Positions 52,027 through 61,905 of a DNA stretch of 64,000 bases are shown one piece after another; position 1 is the stretch's first letter; each line of letters opens with the position of its first letter. This DNA is from Robertmurraya korlensis NBRC 107688 (lineage in GTDB: Bacteria; Bacillota; Bacilli; Bacillales; Cytobacillaceae), in contig NZ_BCVH01000004.1 in NCBI RefSeq assembly GCF_001591645.1, forward strand, positions 62,001-126,000, written 5' to 3'. The notes under the pieces were generated by a model that was not told where the DNA came from, made no database searches, and saw only the letters and a program-made list of their open reading frames with translations. Position numbers and translations under genes: made by a program.

Positions 52027-52198
52027 TGAGCAAGTAATAGAAAAAGATAAGGTTTTACTCGAGAGCTTAGAATATGGTACGGTTCAAATAACGGTACATA
52101 ACTCTCAGGTAACTAAAGTCGATACAATAGAAAAACACCGTTTACCTTTACTAGCAAAAGGAAAAACACAACAAAAACATGCTAAAAAACAAAAGTAA
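52004..52198 (+). CDS. YezD-family (DUF2292) small protein
   Basis: A 64-residue protein with SLEYGTVQITVHNSQVTKVDTIEKHR, the core of DUF2292/YezD. YezD-like proteins are common beside cysteine and sulfonate genes but have no known activity. TTG 52004 overlaps the end of the Rrf2 remnant; GGGGAT lies about 8 bases upstream. It may have been coupled to the regulator before that gene was disrupted. Confidence 0.75.
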   Translation: MLSKGQIDEQVIEKDKVLLESLEYGTVQITVHNSQVTKVDTIEKHRLPLLAKGKTQQKHAKKQK

Positions 52199-52381
52199 AT
52201 ATATGCCGATCGGACACCCGAAGGCTCCTGTTAGTTAACTGTTCAAGAAGTTGTACTGTTACTATGGGGGCTTTTTATTTGTTGAAATGGTGTATCTTTT
52301 AGAAAATAATTCAGTTTGGTTTCCAAAGTTCGGTATTAAGACTTGTTGGGTACTGAATACACTAAACTGGAGGTATGAAGG

Positions 52382-52546
52382 ATGTCAAAACAATTAAGAT
52401 TAGCAGTAGAACAAAGAAAGAAATACTTAATAAATTATTTAATCAGTGCGGGAATCTATAAGAAGAATGAGCGACATTTATTTGAGTTGACACTTACAGA
52501 TTTAGAAATAGAGTATAAAAAATGGTTTAGAAATCCTAAGGAGTGA
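52382..52546 (+). CDS. fbpA: FbpA-like small basic protein
   Basis: A 54-residue basic protein, MSKQLRLAVEQRKKYLINYL then an acidic-basic stretch with HLFELTLTDLEIEYKKW. It matches the Fur-regulated basic protein FbpA family of Bacillus, a helper of the iron-sparing response that works with the small RNA FsrA. A clear Fur box is not visible; TAGAAAATAATTCA at about 52298-52311 is at best a weak match. GGAGG precedes ATG 52382. Own terminator. Confidence 0.82.
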   Translation: MSKQLRLAVEQRKKYLINYLISAGIYKKNERHLFELTLTDLEIEYKKWFRNPKE

Positions 52547-52551
52547 GTTTG

Positions 52552-52582
52552 GACCTTCGTTACGCGAGGGTCTTTATTTTTC
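52552..52582 (+). terminator. Intrinsic terminator
   Basis: GACCTTCG / CGAGGGTC with one wobble pair and a T-rich tail after the FbpA-like gene. Confidence 0.82.
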
Positions 52583-52647
52583 ATAAAGTGATTGTTATTG
52601 TTAGTAACTATCTTGACGTAGCAGGACTCCAAGAACGGAATATAATT

Positions 52648-52675
52648 TAACATACCACTTTTAAGGAGTATGTTA
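52648..52675 (+). other. Inverted repeat enclosing a ribosome binding site
   Basis: TAACATAC (52648-52655) and GTATGTTA (52668-52675) enclose AAGGAG, and the right arm ends on the A of the start codon. The hairpin could mask or present the start of the repetitive protein. Confidence 0.6.
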
Positions 52676-53259
52676 TGGACGATCAGGTCAAAGAAATATT
52701 TGGAGCGGTGATAGCAGCGATAGGTACCATTCTTTCAGCGATAGCTAGTATCCCATCTGAAACCACTAGGATTATTGACTTATATAAAGATTTTGATATT
52801 GTCGGAAATACTCTCCAAGCTATGGGGAATGCCCTTGAAGCAGAGGGGCAAAGTACCCCCTCACTTGAGAAGCTTGGAAATGAAATCCAAGCCATAGGCA
52901 ACAGTACGGTACTGGCTGGGCTTGTGTGGAATGTAGATGAAGTAAGTGAAGAAAAACTAGTTATTACAGGGAATTGGATTCAAGCACTTGGTGGGGCAGT
53001 TGCCTTAGGAGATGAATTTAATGACCCAACCGCAGCAGGGCAAATATATAATATATATGGGAACTTGCTACAGTCTATAGGTAATTCCCTACAAGCAATC
53101 GGTGGAAGCATTAACTTAAAGGAAAAGCGGATTTCTAAGGAGCCAGCATCATCAGGAGATACAATCATTTTTGCTGGCAGTTGGATTCAGGCAGTTGGTT
53201 CAGTTCTCTCAGTAATTGGCCAAGTTAAGGAGGAAAGGCAGGAAGAGAAGCTACAATAA
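52675..53259 (+). CDS. Repetitive protein, DUF6944-like
   Basis: A 194-residue soluble protein built of repeated helical units with the pattern GNxLQAxGN: NTLQAMGNALEAEG, NEIQAIGNST, NWIQALGGAVALGD, NLLQSIGNSLQAIGG and SWIQAVGSVLSVIG. The motif recurs about every 15-40 residues. I recall such proteins as DUF6944 'repetitive protein' in Bacillus. The repeats suggest a stacking helical surface; function unknown. It has AAGGAG 6 bases before ATG 52675, inside a hairpin loop. Confidence 0.72.
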   Translation: MDDQVKEIFGAVIAAIGTILSAIASIPSETTRIIDLYKDFDIVGNTLQAMGNALEAEGQSTPSLEKLGNEIQAIGNSTVLAGLVWNVDEVSEEKLVITGNWIQALGGAVALGDEFNDPTAAGQIYNIYGNLLQSIGNSLQAIGGSINLKEKRISKEPASSGDTIIFAGSWIQAVGSVLSVIGQVKEERQEEKLQ

Positions 53260-53310
53260 ATATAACAGACATGGTAGGGGGGCAGTTATCTAAACACCCC
53301 CATAGTGTGT

Positions 53311-53916
53311 TTATCTACTTAATAGAAGCAATTTAATCCCCAATCCAGCAAAAATCGTTCCTTTAAAGTAATTAATTATGCTAGCAGCCATGAGATTTCC
53401 ACTTAATTTTTCCCTTAGACGTGAAGAAAATAATGAAATAATAAAAAACACAATAAACGTTTCAATGATGAAAATCATACCTAATAAAAAAATCTGGAAT
53501 GACTCATCCCCAGTACCTACATGTACAAACTGTGGTAAAAAGGTTAAAAAGAAAATAGGCATTTTGGGATTGGAGATATTCGTGATAAATCCTTTTCTAA
53601 AAAAGCCTTTTAGTTCAGTCCCTTCTGTTTCTATTTCAGCGGGTTTACTTTTTTCACGAAAAGATTGAATAGCTAAGTAGAGTAAATAAATAGCACCACC
53701 ATATTTGATAACTTCAAAGACAAAGGGGGATTTCTGAACGATAATGGACAAGCCAAACGCAGCAAGTAATGTATGAATGAGAGTTCCTGTTAAAGAACCT
53801 AGTATCGTACGGACGCCTGCTTTTATACCTGATGAGATACTTTGTGTAAGAACAAAAATCATATCGGGACCAGGTATTAGAATGATAGATAAGGACATGC
53901 AAATATAAAAAAACAT
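53311..53916 (-). CDS. LysE-family amino acid exporter
   Basis: A 201-residue protein with six membrane helices. It starts IPGPDMIFVLTQSISSGIKAG, the LysE/RhtB signature (PGP), and has the NPKMPIFFLTFLPQFV segment. Exports an amino acid or derivative; which one is unknown. AAAGGAG precedes ATG 53916. Monocistronic. Confidence 0.87.
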   Translation of the reverse strand: MFFYICMSLSIILIPGPDMIFVLTQSISSGIKAGVRTILGSLTGTLIHTLLAAFGLSIIVQKSPFVFEVIKYGGAIYLLYLAIQSFREKSKPAEIETEGTELKGFFRKGFITNISNPKMPIFFLTFLPQFVHVGTGDESFQIFLLGMIFIIETFIVFFIISLFSSRLREKLSGNLMAASIINYFKGTIFAGLGIKLLLLSR

Positions 53917-54040
53917 CTTACTTCTCCTTTAACTTCTTATTTTTACATATTAAAACATAGAAGGAGATCTTCTCTCAAGAGACTCTACTAATGTATTAGC
54001 AATCTACCAAACTAAAGAATGAAATAGATATACCCAACGA

Positions 54041-54069
54041 AAAAAGACGCACCTTAATGGATGCATCTA
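54041..54069 (-). terminator. Intrinsic terminator of the RpiR-type gene
   Basis: In the leftward transcript AGATGCATC pairs with GGTGCGTCT and is followed by T6. An outer CCAACGAAAA / TTTTCGTTGG stem surrounds it. Confidence 0.7.
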
Positions 54070-54143
54070 TTTTCGTTGGTATATTCGAATGATGAATTTT
54101 GTAGTGAATTTATTATAGGTATGTACAAAGTGCCTCAAAAAGG

Positions 54144-54866
54144 TTAGCTTTGTCTATGTACTTCACGTGCGAGAGATTCTAGAATATATACGACGGGCAC
54201 TTGAGTGGTTATATTGGCTTTTTCATAAATTTCTTCCGTCACGTAGTATGCAATGTTTACATCAGATATTTTGGCAATCGTTGAACGAAAATTATTAGTG
54301 ATACTAATAATACTGTTTCCTTCTTGCTTCAATTGGTTCAAGTGTTCTATTGTAAAAATGTTTTCACCTGACACCGAAAGGGCAATTGTGACGCTTTTAT
54401 TGTGGTGTTTGGAGTGTAGCTGTAAAAAAGGGTCCTTAATATAAAGTGAAAATTTCCCTAAACTCGAGAAATATCTGGCTCCATATTCAGCAACAATCCC
54501 CGAGCTTCCGCTTCCAATAAAAATCACATGATCAACTTTTGCAATCAGTTTGGCTGCCTCTTTAATTTTCTCTTCTAGGTCTCCATTTAGCGTCCTCTCA
54601 AAAAATTCTACTACTGAATGGTCTGAATTCTTTAGATTGGCTTTCTTTTCTTCTCCTAGGTACATTTTTAGCTTAACTTTAAACTCTGAAAAGCCTTCAC
54701 AGTTAAGTTTACGGCAAAAACGTAAGATGGTTGCTGTTGATACGTGGGTTTCATCCGCTATTTCACGAATTCTCATATAAGCGACTTTCTCGCCATTTTG
54801 GCAGACATAGTTATATATAGATGTTTCTAATTCATTGAAAGATTTAATGATTTCATTGGTAAACAT
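54144..54866 (-). CDS. MurR/RpiR-family transcriptional regulator
   Basis: A 240-residue regulator. An N-terminal RpiR helix-turn-helix (MRIREIADETHVSTATILRFCRKLNCEGFSEFK) is joined to a SIS sugar-isomerase domain with VIFIGSGSSGIVAEY and TIALSVSGEN. It should sense a phosphorylated sugar. Divergent from a 6-phospho-beta-glucosidase, which it probably controls. Three palindromes lie in the 193-bp intergenic region. Confidence 0.88.
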   Translation of the reverse strand: MFTNEIIKSFNELETSIYNYVCQNGEKVAYMRIREIADETHVSTATILRFCRKLNCEGFSEFKVKLKMYLGEEKKANLKNSDHSVVEFFERTLNGDLEEKIKEAAKLIAKVDHVIFIGSGSSGIVAEYGARYFSSLGKFSLYIKDPFLQLHSKHHNKSVTIALSVSGENIFTIEHLNQLKQEGNSIISITNNFRSTIAKISDVNIAYYVTEEIYEKANITTQVPVVYILESLAREVHRQS

Positions 54867-54907
54867 AAACAGTACCTCTCCTGAGCTCTCTAGTCATCCT
54901 TTTATAA

Positions 54908-56514
<1,607 letters not shown>

Positions 56515-56530
56515 TTGAAAAAATGAAAAA

Positions 56531-56560
56531 AACATCTCAATCTCTGGGATGTTTTTTTTT
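56531..56560 (+). terminator. Intrinsic terminator
   Basis: AACATCTCA / TGGGATGTT with one wobble pair and a long T run. Confidence 0.87.
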
Positions 56561-56640
56561 GGATTTTATTTCATCTTATATATTTTTAGTTTTTCCCAAA
56601 AAATACTTATGAACAGATCATAATAATTAGGGGGATATGA

Positions 56641-57528
56641 ATGTTCTATCATGTAAAAGAATTACAATACAACGCAAAACCAACTAAGCCAGATCCAGTT
56701 TATGCAAAGAAATTACAAGAGATACTTGGTGGTCAATTTGGGGAAATGTCTGTTATGATGCAATATTTATTTCAGGGTTGGAACTGTCGTGCAGAAAGTA
56801 AATACCGCGATATGATTTTAGATATAGGAACAGAAGAGATTGCGCATGTGGAAATGATTGCAACGATGATTGCACAGTTATTAGACGGTGCACCGGCACA
56901 TGATCAAGAACAAGCAGCGAAAGATCCGGTTGTAGAAGCTGTGCTAGGTGGGATGAATCCCCAACATGCTATCGTAAATGGACTAGGGGCTCAACCGAAC
57001 GATAGTGTTGGTTATCCATGGACAGCGCGTTATACAATTGCAAGTGGAAACTTGTTAGCGGATTTCCGAGCAAACTTAAATGCAGAATCACAAGGAAGAC
57101 TTCAAGTAGTTCGTCTGTATGAAATGACAACAGACCCTGGAGTCAGGGACATGCTGTCTTTCTTAATTGCTCGTGATACAATGCACCAAAACCAATGGAT
57201 GGCTGCCATTGAAGAATTAGAACAAACTCAAGGTGCAATTGTCCCAAGTACTTTCAGCCAAGAATATGAAAAGCAAGAAGTATCTTATTCGTTTATGAAC
57301 TTCTCTGAAGGAGAAGATAGTCGATCAGGTAGATGGGCAAATGGTGCAACCTTTGATGGACAGGCTACTTTTGAATATGTACAAAATCCGAAAGCGATGG
57401 GGCAAAAGCCAGATCTTAAGCCAGGACCAGCATATATTCATGGGACACCTCCTTTGGATATGAGAATCATTCAAGGTGCTGGGAAAATGGAGCCAAATTC
57501 GTTTATGAACAACCAGCCACTTCAGTAA
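56641..57528 (+). CDS. Manganese catalase
   Basis: A 295-residue dimanganese catalase. The four-helix ligand set is visible: GGQFGEMSVMMQYLFQ (Glu), IGTEEIAHVEMIATMI (Glu, His) and SQGRLQVVRLYEMTTDPGVRD with ARDTMHQNQWMAAIEELE (Glu, His). It breaks down hydrogen peroxide. The full length and C-terminal extension match YdbD-type enzymes rather than the shorter coat protein CotJC. GGGGGA precedes ATG 56641. Confidence 0.92.
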   Translation: MFYHVKELQYNAKPTKPDPVYAKKLQEILGGQFGEMSVMMQYLFQGWNCRAESKYRDMILDIGTEEIAHVEMIATMIAQLLDGAPAHDQEQAAKDPVVEAVLGGMNPQHAIVNGLGAQPNDSVGYPWTARYTIASGNLLADFRANLNAESQGRLQVVRLYEMTTDPGVRDMLSFLIARDTMHQNQWMAAIEELEQTQGAIVPSTFSQEYEKQEVSYSFMNFSEGEDSRSGRWANGATFDGQATFEYVQNPKAMGQKPDLKPGPAYIHGTPPLDMRIIQGAGKMEPNSFMNNQPLQ

Positions 57529-57551
57529 ATAAATAGGTATTACCTTGTTAG

Positions 57552-57590
57552 GCATGTGTCCGGTAAGCACCGAACACATGCTTTTTATTT
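57552..57590 (+). terminator. Intrinsic terminator
   Basis: GCATGTGTCCGGT / ACCGAACACATGC with one mismatch, then T5. Confidence 0.85.
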
Positions 57591-57671
57591 TCCTAATAAA
57601 TTTACTTTTTACACGCGCAAAAGGAATTAAATGGTATTATAGATGGTAAGGAATTAACAATAGGAGCATTT

Positions 57672-58448
57672 ATGACATTTATTTTAAGACGAACAAATTA
57701 TGTAATGGCAATTTTATTTTTTGTAGGGATTATAGTTATCTCATCTAAAATATGGATAGGAGCAGTAGCGGTACTATTGTTGTTATTTATTTTCATGAAG
57801 AGTTCGAATTACCGGTTTTTAGCTTTCACTTTTATATGTTTTCTGGTCAGTTTAATAGTTTATCAGATAATCAATATTGAGATTGAACTGAATGACGTTC
57901 CAAGGGAGCCAATGATCCTTTTAAACAGAAGTTTACTAGTACTTATGCTAGTGGGGTTATACATTTCCCATCGAGTTAGTAACCAGAAAATCTTTTTTTA
58001 TTTTCATCTACCCCGTTGGCGTCACCTTGTCGAATTACCTTTTCATTCCATTAAGCTGTCCACCTTGACGCTTATAGTGATTGGATCTACCGGGGCAGCG
58101 TTTCTACCAATTGTTTTACACCAAGAAATTCTCATAAACAAAACATTTATCGTCTTTTGTATACTATTTTCACTCATAAATGCAACACTTGAGGAACTAA
58201 TTTGGCGAGGGGTTTTATTATTTTCCTTAGTTAAATATGTTTCGGTTTCTTATGCATTGGTTGTCACAAGTATTGGTTTTGGATTGATGCATCTATTTAT
58301 TGGCATTCCATTTATCCTTTGTCTGTTCTTTTCATTAGGTGGACTCTTTTATGGGATGATCGTTTTAAAAACAAATAGTATTTTTCCATCTATTATATTT
58401 CACATGGTGATTAATATAGGTATGGTTTTTAGTGGTTTTATTCTTTAG
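57672..58448 (+). CDS. CPBP-family intramembrane metalloprotease-like protein
   Basis: A 258-residue protein with about seven membrane helices. The CPBP (Abi) motifs are EELIWRGVLL (EExxxR) near residue 180, IGFGLMHLFIG (FxxxH-type) near 202, and FHMVINIGM at the end. Members are Rce1-like proteases or protein-bound bacteriocin self-immunity factors. No bacteriocin gene is near. The next gene starts 15 bp after its stop and is probably cotranscribed. Confidence 0.86.
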   Translation: MTFILRRTNYVMAILFFVGIIVISSKIWIGAVAVLLLLFIFMKSSNYRFLAFTFICFLVSLIVYQIINIEIELNDVPREPMILLNRSLLVLMLVGLYISHRVSNQKIFFYFHLPRWRHLVELPFHSIKLSTLTLIVIGSTGAAFLPIVLHQEILINKTFIVFCILFSLINATLEELIWRGVLLFSLVKYVSVSYALVVTSIGFGLMHLFIGIPFILCLFFSLGGLFYGMIVLKTNSIFPSIIFHMVINIGMVFSGFIL

Positions 58449-58463
58449 TTTGGAGGGATCTTC

Positions 58464-59108
58464 TTGAAGAAAATTTTTAAGATTATCTTAGGTATTTTGG
58501 GCTTAGTACTAGTGGGAATTGCTGTACTTGCCATTAGTTTTAACATAAGTATGAAGCCAGATAAAGAAAAAGAACGGGAAATAAGGGCTCTAGCAGAGCA
58601 ATACTTGGAAGAGAACTTTAATGATAACTTTGAAATATATGATACCCTGTTCGATAATATGGGTAATTTTGAATTTGAATATGCAGCTAAAGGTCGAGAT
58701 AAGGGGAATCAAACAGAATTTTTAGTATACAGGGACAGTGAAACCAATGAAATGATTGATACATATGTAGCTGATAAGTGGGCTGACGACCTAGAAAAGG
58801 AGATTCGTTCTTATATTACAGATCGTTTAGGAGAAAAGGCCGATTACTATGTGTTTTTTCCAGATGAAATTGGTAATGAATTAGGGATTGATCCGAATAA
58901 AGTAGAAAGTTATAAAGATTATGATGTGGCAGCAACTATACGTATTACTCTTCCGCGAGAAAAGAATAAAAACGACGATACACTTTTTAATGAATTTGTA
59001 ACGTATATAGTTAACTATGAAAAATTGCAACAAGGGACTGTTACTGTTGGTTATATCGCTGAAAACGGTGTAATATTAGAAGAGGAAGAATGGAGTAAAG
59101 ATTTTTAA
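58464..59108 (+). CDS. Membrane-anchored extracytoplasmic protein, unknown function
   Basis: A 214-residue protein with one N-terminal membrane helix (IFKIILGILGLVLVGIAVLA) and an acidic mixed alpha/beta domain outside (AEQYLEENFNDNFEIYDTLF, VFFPDEIGNELGID). TTG 58464 follows GGAGGG. It lies 15 bp after a CPBP gene and may be a substrate or partner. The family is not recognised. Own terminator at 59115. Confidence 0.68.
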   Translation: MKKIFKIILGILGLVLVGIAVLAISFNISMKPDKEKEREIRALAEQYLEENFNDNFEIYDTLFDNMGNFEFEYAAKGRDKGNQTEFLVYRDSETNEMIDTYVADKWADDLEKEIRSYITDRLGEKADYYVFFPDEIGNELGIDPNKVESYKDYDVAATIRITLPREKNKNDDTLFNEFVTYIVNYEKLQQGTVTVGYIAENGVILEEEEWSKDF

Positions 59109-59114
59109 AGGGTG

Positions 59115-59143
59115 ACGGTTGCTCTATGGGTGATCGTTTTTAT
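59115..59143 (+). terminator. Possible wobble-rich terminator
   Basis: ACGGTTGCTC / GGGTGATCGT pair with several G-T pairs, then four T. Confidence 0.5.
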
Positions 59144-59255
59144 ATTTGTGGACTTGTTATATCCTAAAAAAGGACATAGAGTTATGCTAAGAACACATTT
59201 TACTATATTGAAAAATGCACCTAGTATATCGAAGAATTTATAACGGAGTGACAGT

Positions 59256-60251
59256 ATGACAACAATTGCAGATATTGCTCGCATCGCTGGTGTGGCCAAG
59301 AGTACTGTTTCGCGCTACTTAAACGGTGGGTCAATTGGAGATGCGACTAAACTGAAAATAGAAAGAGTGATCAAAGAGACGGGGTATGTTCCGAATACGT
59401 TCGCTCAAAGTTTAAAAGCAAAAAAGACGAGTATCATTGGGACAGTTGTACCTCGATTAGATTCCTTTGCTTCTGCAAGAACACTTATTGGGATTGACGA
59501 ACAACTGCGGGAAGCTGGTTGCCAAATGGTCATCTCGAATACGAGTCAAGACGAAGAAAGAGAAATAGAAAGCCTCTATAGCTTTGCGAGACAAAAGGTT
59601 GCAGGAATTATTTTACTGGCAACAAAAATAACCGACCAACATTTAGAGGCATTTAAAAAAATAGATATCCCAATTATCCTTGTAGGACAGAAGCATCAAG
59701 CGGTTTATAGCATTATCCACCAGGATTACGAAGCTGCAAAAGCGATGGGGAAACATGTTTTAGAAAAGGGACACAGCAAAATTGCTTATTTAGGTGTTAC
59801 ACCTGAAGATATTTCAGTAGGTGTCCAACGGAGAGACGGCTTCAAGGATGCAATATCAAGTGTCGATGGGTGTGAGGTAAGGTATTTCGAAACAGGATTT
59901 GGCATGGGAGACGCACTAAAGAAAGCCACCACTATTATTGAAGATTTTAATCCATCCATCATCGTTTGTGCGACAGATAATATTGCCTTAGGAGTTTGTA
60001 AAGCAGCCTATGTAAAGGGGCTAGATATACCAAAGGATCTTTCTGTAACGGGATTTGGAGGATATGAGGTCACTGAATATATTCATCCAAGTCTTACAAC
60101 GGTCAAATACGAGTTTAAACAGGCGGGGAAGACAGCGGCACAAAAAATGCTGAAGTTGATTGAAGGAGAAGCTATTGAAAAAATCACTTATATAAATTTT
60201 GAATTAATTTCTCGTGGAAGCGTTGACAGTTTCATAAAACATGAATTATAA
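59256..60251 (+). CDS. scrR: LacI-family repressor of the sucrose operon
   Basis: A 331-residue LacI/ScrR-type regulator. HTH at about 3-22 (TIADIARIAGVAKSTVSRYL), hinge, then a periplasmic-binding-type sugar domain with NISQDEEREIESLYS-like and FGGYEVTEYIHPSLTTV segments. It should respond to sucrose, sucrose-6-phosphate or fructose. Four operator-like palindromes follow it, before scrA, and none before its own gene. Confidence 0.9.
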   Translation: MTTIADIARIAGVAKSTVSRYLNGGSIGDATKLKIERVIKETGYVPNTFAQSLKAKKTSIIGTVVPRLDSFASARTLIGIDEQLREAGCQMVISNTSQDEEREIESLYSFARQKVAGIILLATKITDQHLEAFKKIDIPIILVGQKHQAVYSIIHQDYEAAKAMGKHVLEKGHSKIAYLGVTPEDISVGVQRRDGFKDAISSVDGCEVRYFETGFGMGDALKKATTIIEDFNPSIIVCATDNIALGVCKAAYVKGLDIPKDLSVTGFGGYEVTEYIHPSLTTVKYEFKQAGKTAAQKMLKLIEGEAIEKITYINFELISRGSVDSFIKHEL

Positions 60252-60261
60252 TCAACTCATC

Positions 60262-60361
60262 GGAACCGGTTCCAAACAAAAGACCTGGAACCGGTCAAAT
60301 AATACTTATAAAAGGAACCGGTTCCACAGAAGTTTTTTTAACCAATTTTGGAATCGGTTCC
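60262..60361. promoter_or_regulatory. Array of four ScrR-type operators
   Basis: GGAACCGGTTCC at 60262-60273 and 60314-60325 (perfect), GGAACCGGTCAA at 60287-60298 (one good half) and GGAATCGGTTCC at 60350-60361. Centres are 25, 27 and 36 bp apart. Confidence 0.88.
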
Positions 60362-60387
60362 ATTGAAAGAATAGGGAGGAAATACCA

Positions 60388-61836
60388 ATGAATTATTCGC
60401 TAATTGCTGAAGAAATTCTTAAAGCGATCGGTGGCAAGGAAAATGTGACAGCAGCTGCACACTGTGCAACAAGGTTGCGACTTGTATTAGAGGATGAGAG
60501 CTTAGTAGATACAAATGCTCTTGAAGAAATGGATGTTGTAAAGGGAACGTTCTCTACTGGTGGTCAGTATCAAATTATTCTTGGTTCTGGAACGGTAAGT
60601 GAAGTATATAAAGAGTTTACTAGGTTAACTAATATTGATGAAATGTCTACGAGTGACGTAAAGGATGCAGGTTCAAAGAAAATGAATCCGCTTCAACGTT
60701 TTGTAAAAATGCTTTCTGATATATTTGTTCCGATTATTCCAGCGATCGTAGCTGGCGGTTTACTTATGGGGATCAACAACCTATTAACTGCTCAGGATTT
60801 ATTTATTGCAGGTAAATCGCTAGTTGAAGCAAAGCCTGAACTAGCGGATTTAGCGGCACTTATTAATACTTTTGCAAATGCTGCATTTGTCTTTTTACCG
60901 ATATTAATAGGATTTTCCGCAACAAAACGATTTGGTGGCAATCAGTACTTAGGTGCCGCACTTGGAATGCTTATGGTTCATCCAGACTTATTGAATGGAT
61001 ATGGGTATGGAGATGCGTTATTAAATGGGACGATTCCAGTTTGGAATATTTTTGGATTAGAAATTGAAAAGGTAGGATATCAGGGTAGTGTTCTTCCTGT
61101 TCTTGCAGCATCCTTTATCCTAGCGAAAATTGAGAACGGTTTACGAAAAGTGGTTCCATCTTCATTAGATAACCTATTAACACCATTATTAACGATTTTT
61201 GTTACAGGTCTTTTAACATTCACAGCAGTTGGTCCTATTACACGTACGGCAGGGAATTTATTAACTGACGGATTAATTTGGTTGTATGACACAACTGGGT
61301 TTATCGGGGGAGCGATCTTCGGACTTCTATATGCGCCTATTGTTATCACGGGTATGCACCACAGCTTTATTGCAGTAGAAACACAGCTATTAGCGGACAT
61401 GGCTAAAACAGGCGGTTCTTTCATATTTGTCATTGCTGCTATGTCAAATATTGCTCAAGGTGCATCAACTTTGGCCGTGCTATTAATTACGAAAAATGCC
61501 AAGACAAAAGGTGTTGCTTCGGCAGCCGGAATCTCCGCACTATTAGGAATTACAGAGCCTGCTATGTTCGGTGTGAATTTAAAGCTCCGTTTTCCGTTTA
61601 TCGGTGCGATCATCGGATCCGCAGTTGGGGCAGCGTTTGTAACTTTATTTAAAGTTAAGGCAGTTGCACTTGGAGCGGCAGGTCTTCCTGGTATTATCTC
61701 TATTAAGCCGGGATCAATTATCACTTATATCATCGGAATGGCGATTGCCTTTGCAGTAGCTTTTGCTGTGACCTTTGTATTAGGGAAGCGTGAAGAGAAA
61801 AAAGAAAAAGACAAAAACGGACTTAAAGCAGCTTAA
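60388..61836 (+). CDS. scrA: Sucrose-specific PTS enzyme IIBC
   Basis: A 482-residue permease with EIIB first. The phospho-acceptor Cys is in AAHCATRLRLVL near residue 26. The EIIC domain has about ten helices, with GMHHSFIAVETQLL and GITEPAMFGVN as substrate-loop signatures. There is no EIIA domain, so a separate EIIA (often that of glucose) donates phosphate. It takes up sucrose as sucrose-6-phosphate, the substrate of scrB. GGGAGGAA precedes ATG 60388. Confidence 0.93.
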   Translation: MNYSLIAEEILKAIGGKENVTAAAHCATRLRLVLEDESLVDTNALEEMDVVKGTFSTGGQYQIILGSGTVSEVYKEFTRLTNIDEMSTSDVKDAGSKKMNPLQRFVKMLSDIFVPIIPAIVAGGLLMGINNLLTAQDLFIAGKSLVEAKPELADLAALINTFANAAFVFLPILIGFSATKRFGGNQYLGAALGMLMVHPDLLNGYGYGDALLNGTIPVWNIFGLEIEKVGYQGSVLPVLAASFILAKIENGLRKVVPSSLDNLLTPLLTIFVTGLLTFTAVGPITRTAGNLLTDGLIWLYDTTGFIGGAIFGLLYAPIVITGMHHSFIAVETQLLADMAKTGGSFIFVIAAMSNIAQGASTLAVLLITKNAKTKGVASAAGISALLGITEPAMFGVNLKLRFPFIGAIIGSAVGAAFVTLFKVKAVALGAAGLPGIISIKPGSIITYIIGMAIAFAVAFAVTFVLGKREEKKEKDKNGLKAA

Positions 61837-61848
61837 GGTATAAAAAAT

Positions 61849-61880
61849 GAGGGGGGAGAATCGCAATTATGATTCCCCTC
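61849..61880 (+). other. Hairpin between scrA and scrB
   Basis: GAGGGG...AATC and GATTCCCCTC pair with a 4-base bulge. It may trim or stabilise scrA mRNA relative to scrB; the T run is too weak for a strong terminator. Confidence 0.5.
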
Positions 61881-61905
61881 TATTTGCATAAGGGAGAAGA
61901 CTAAC

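Noticed and set aside
53269-53303. GGGGG / CCCCC hairpin between the repetitive protein and lysE genes
   Set aside because: Only five pairs and no T run on either side.
61080-61724. Minus-strand open frames inside scrA
   Set aside because: Shadows of a strongly biased membrane protein gene; no starts with ribosome sites.
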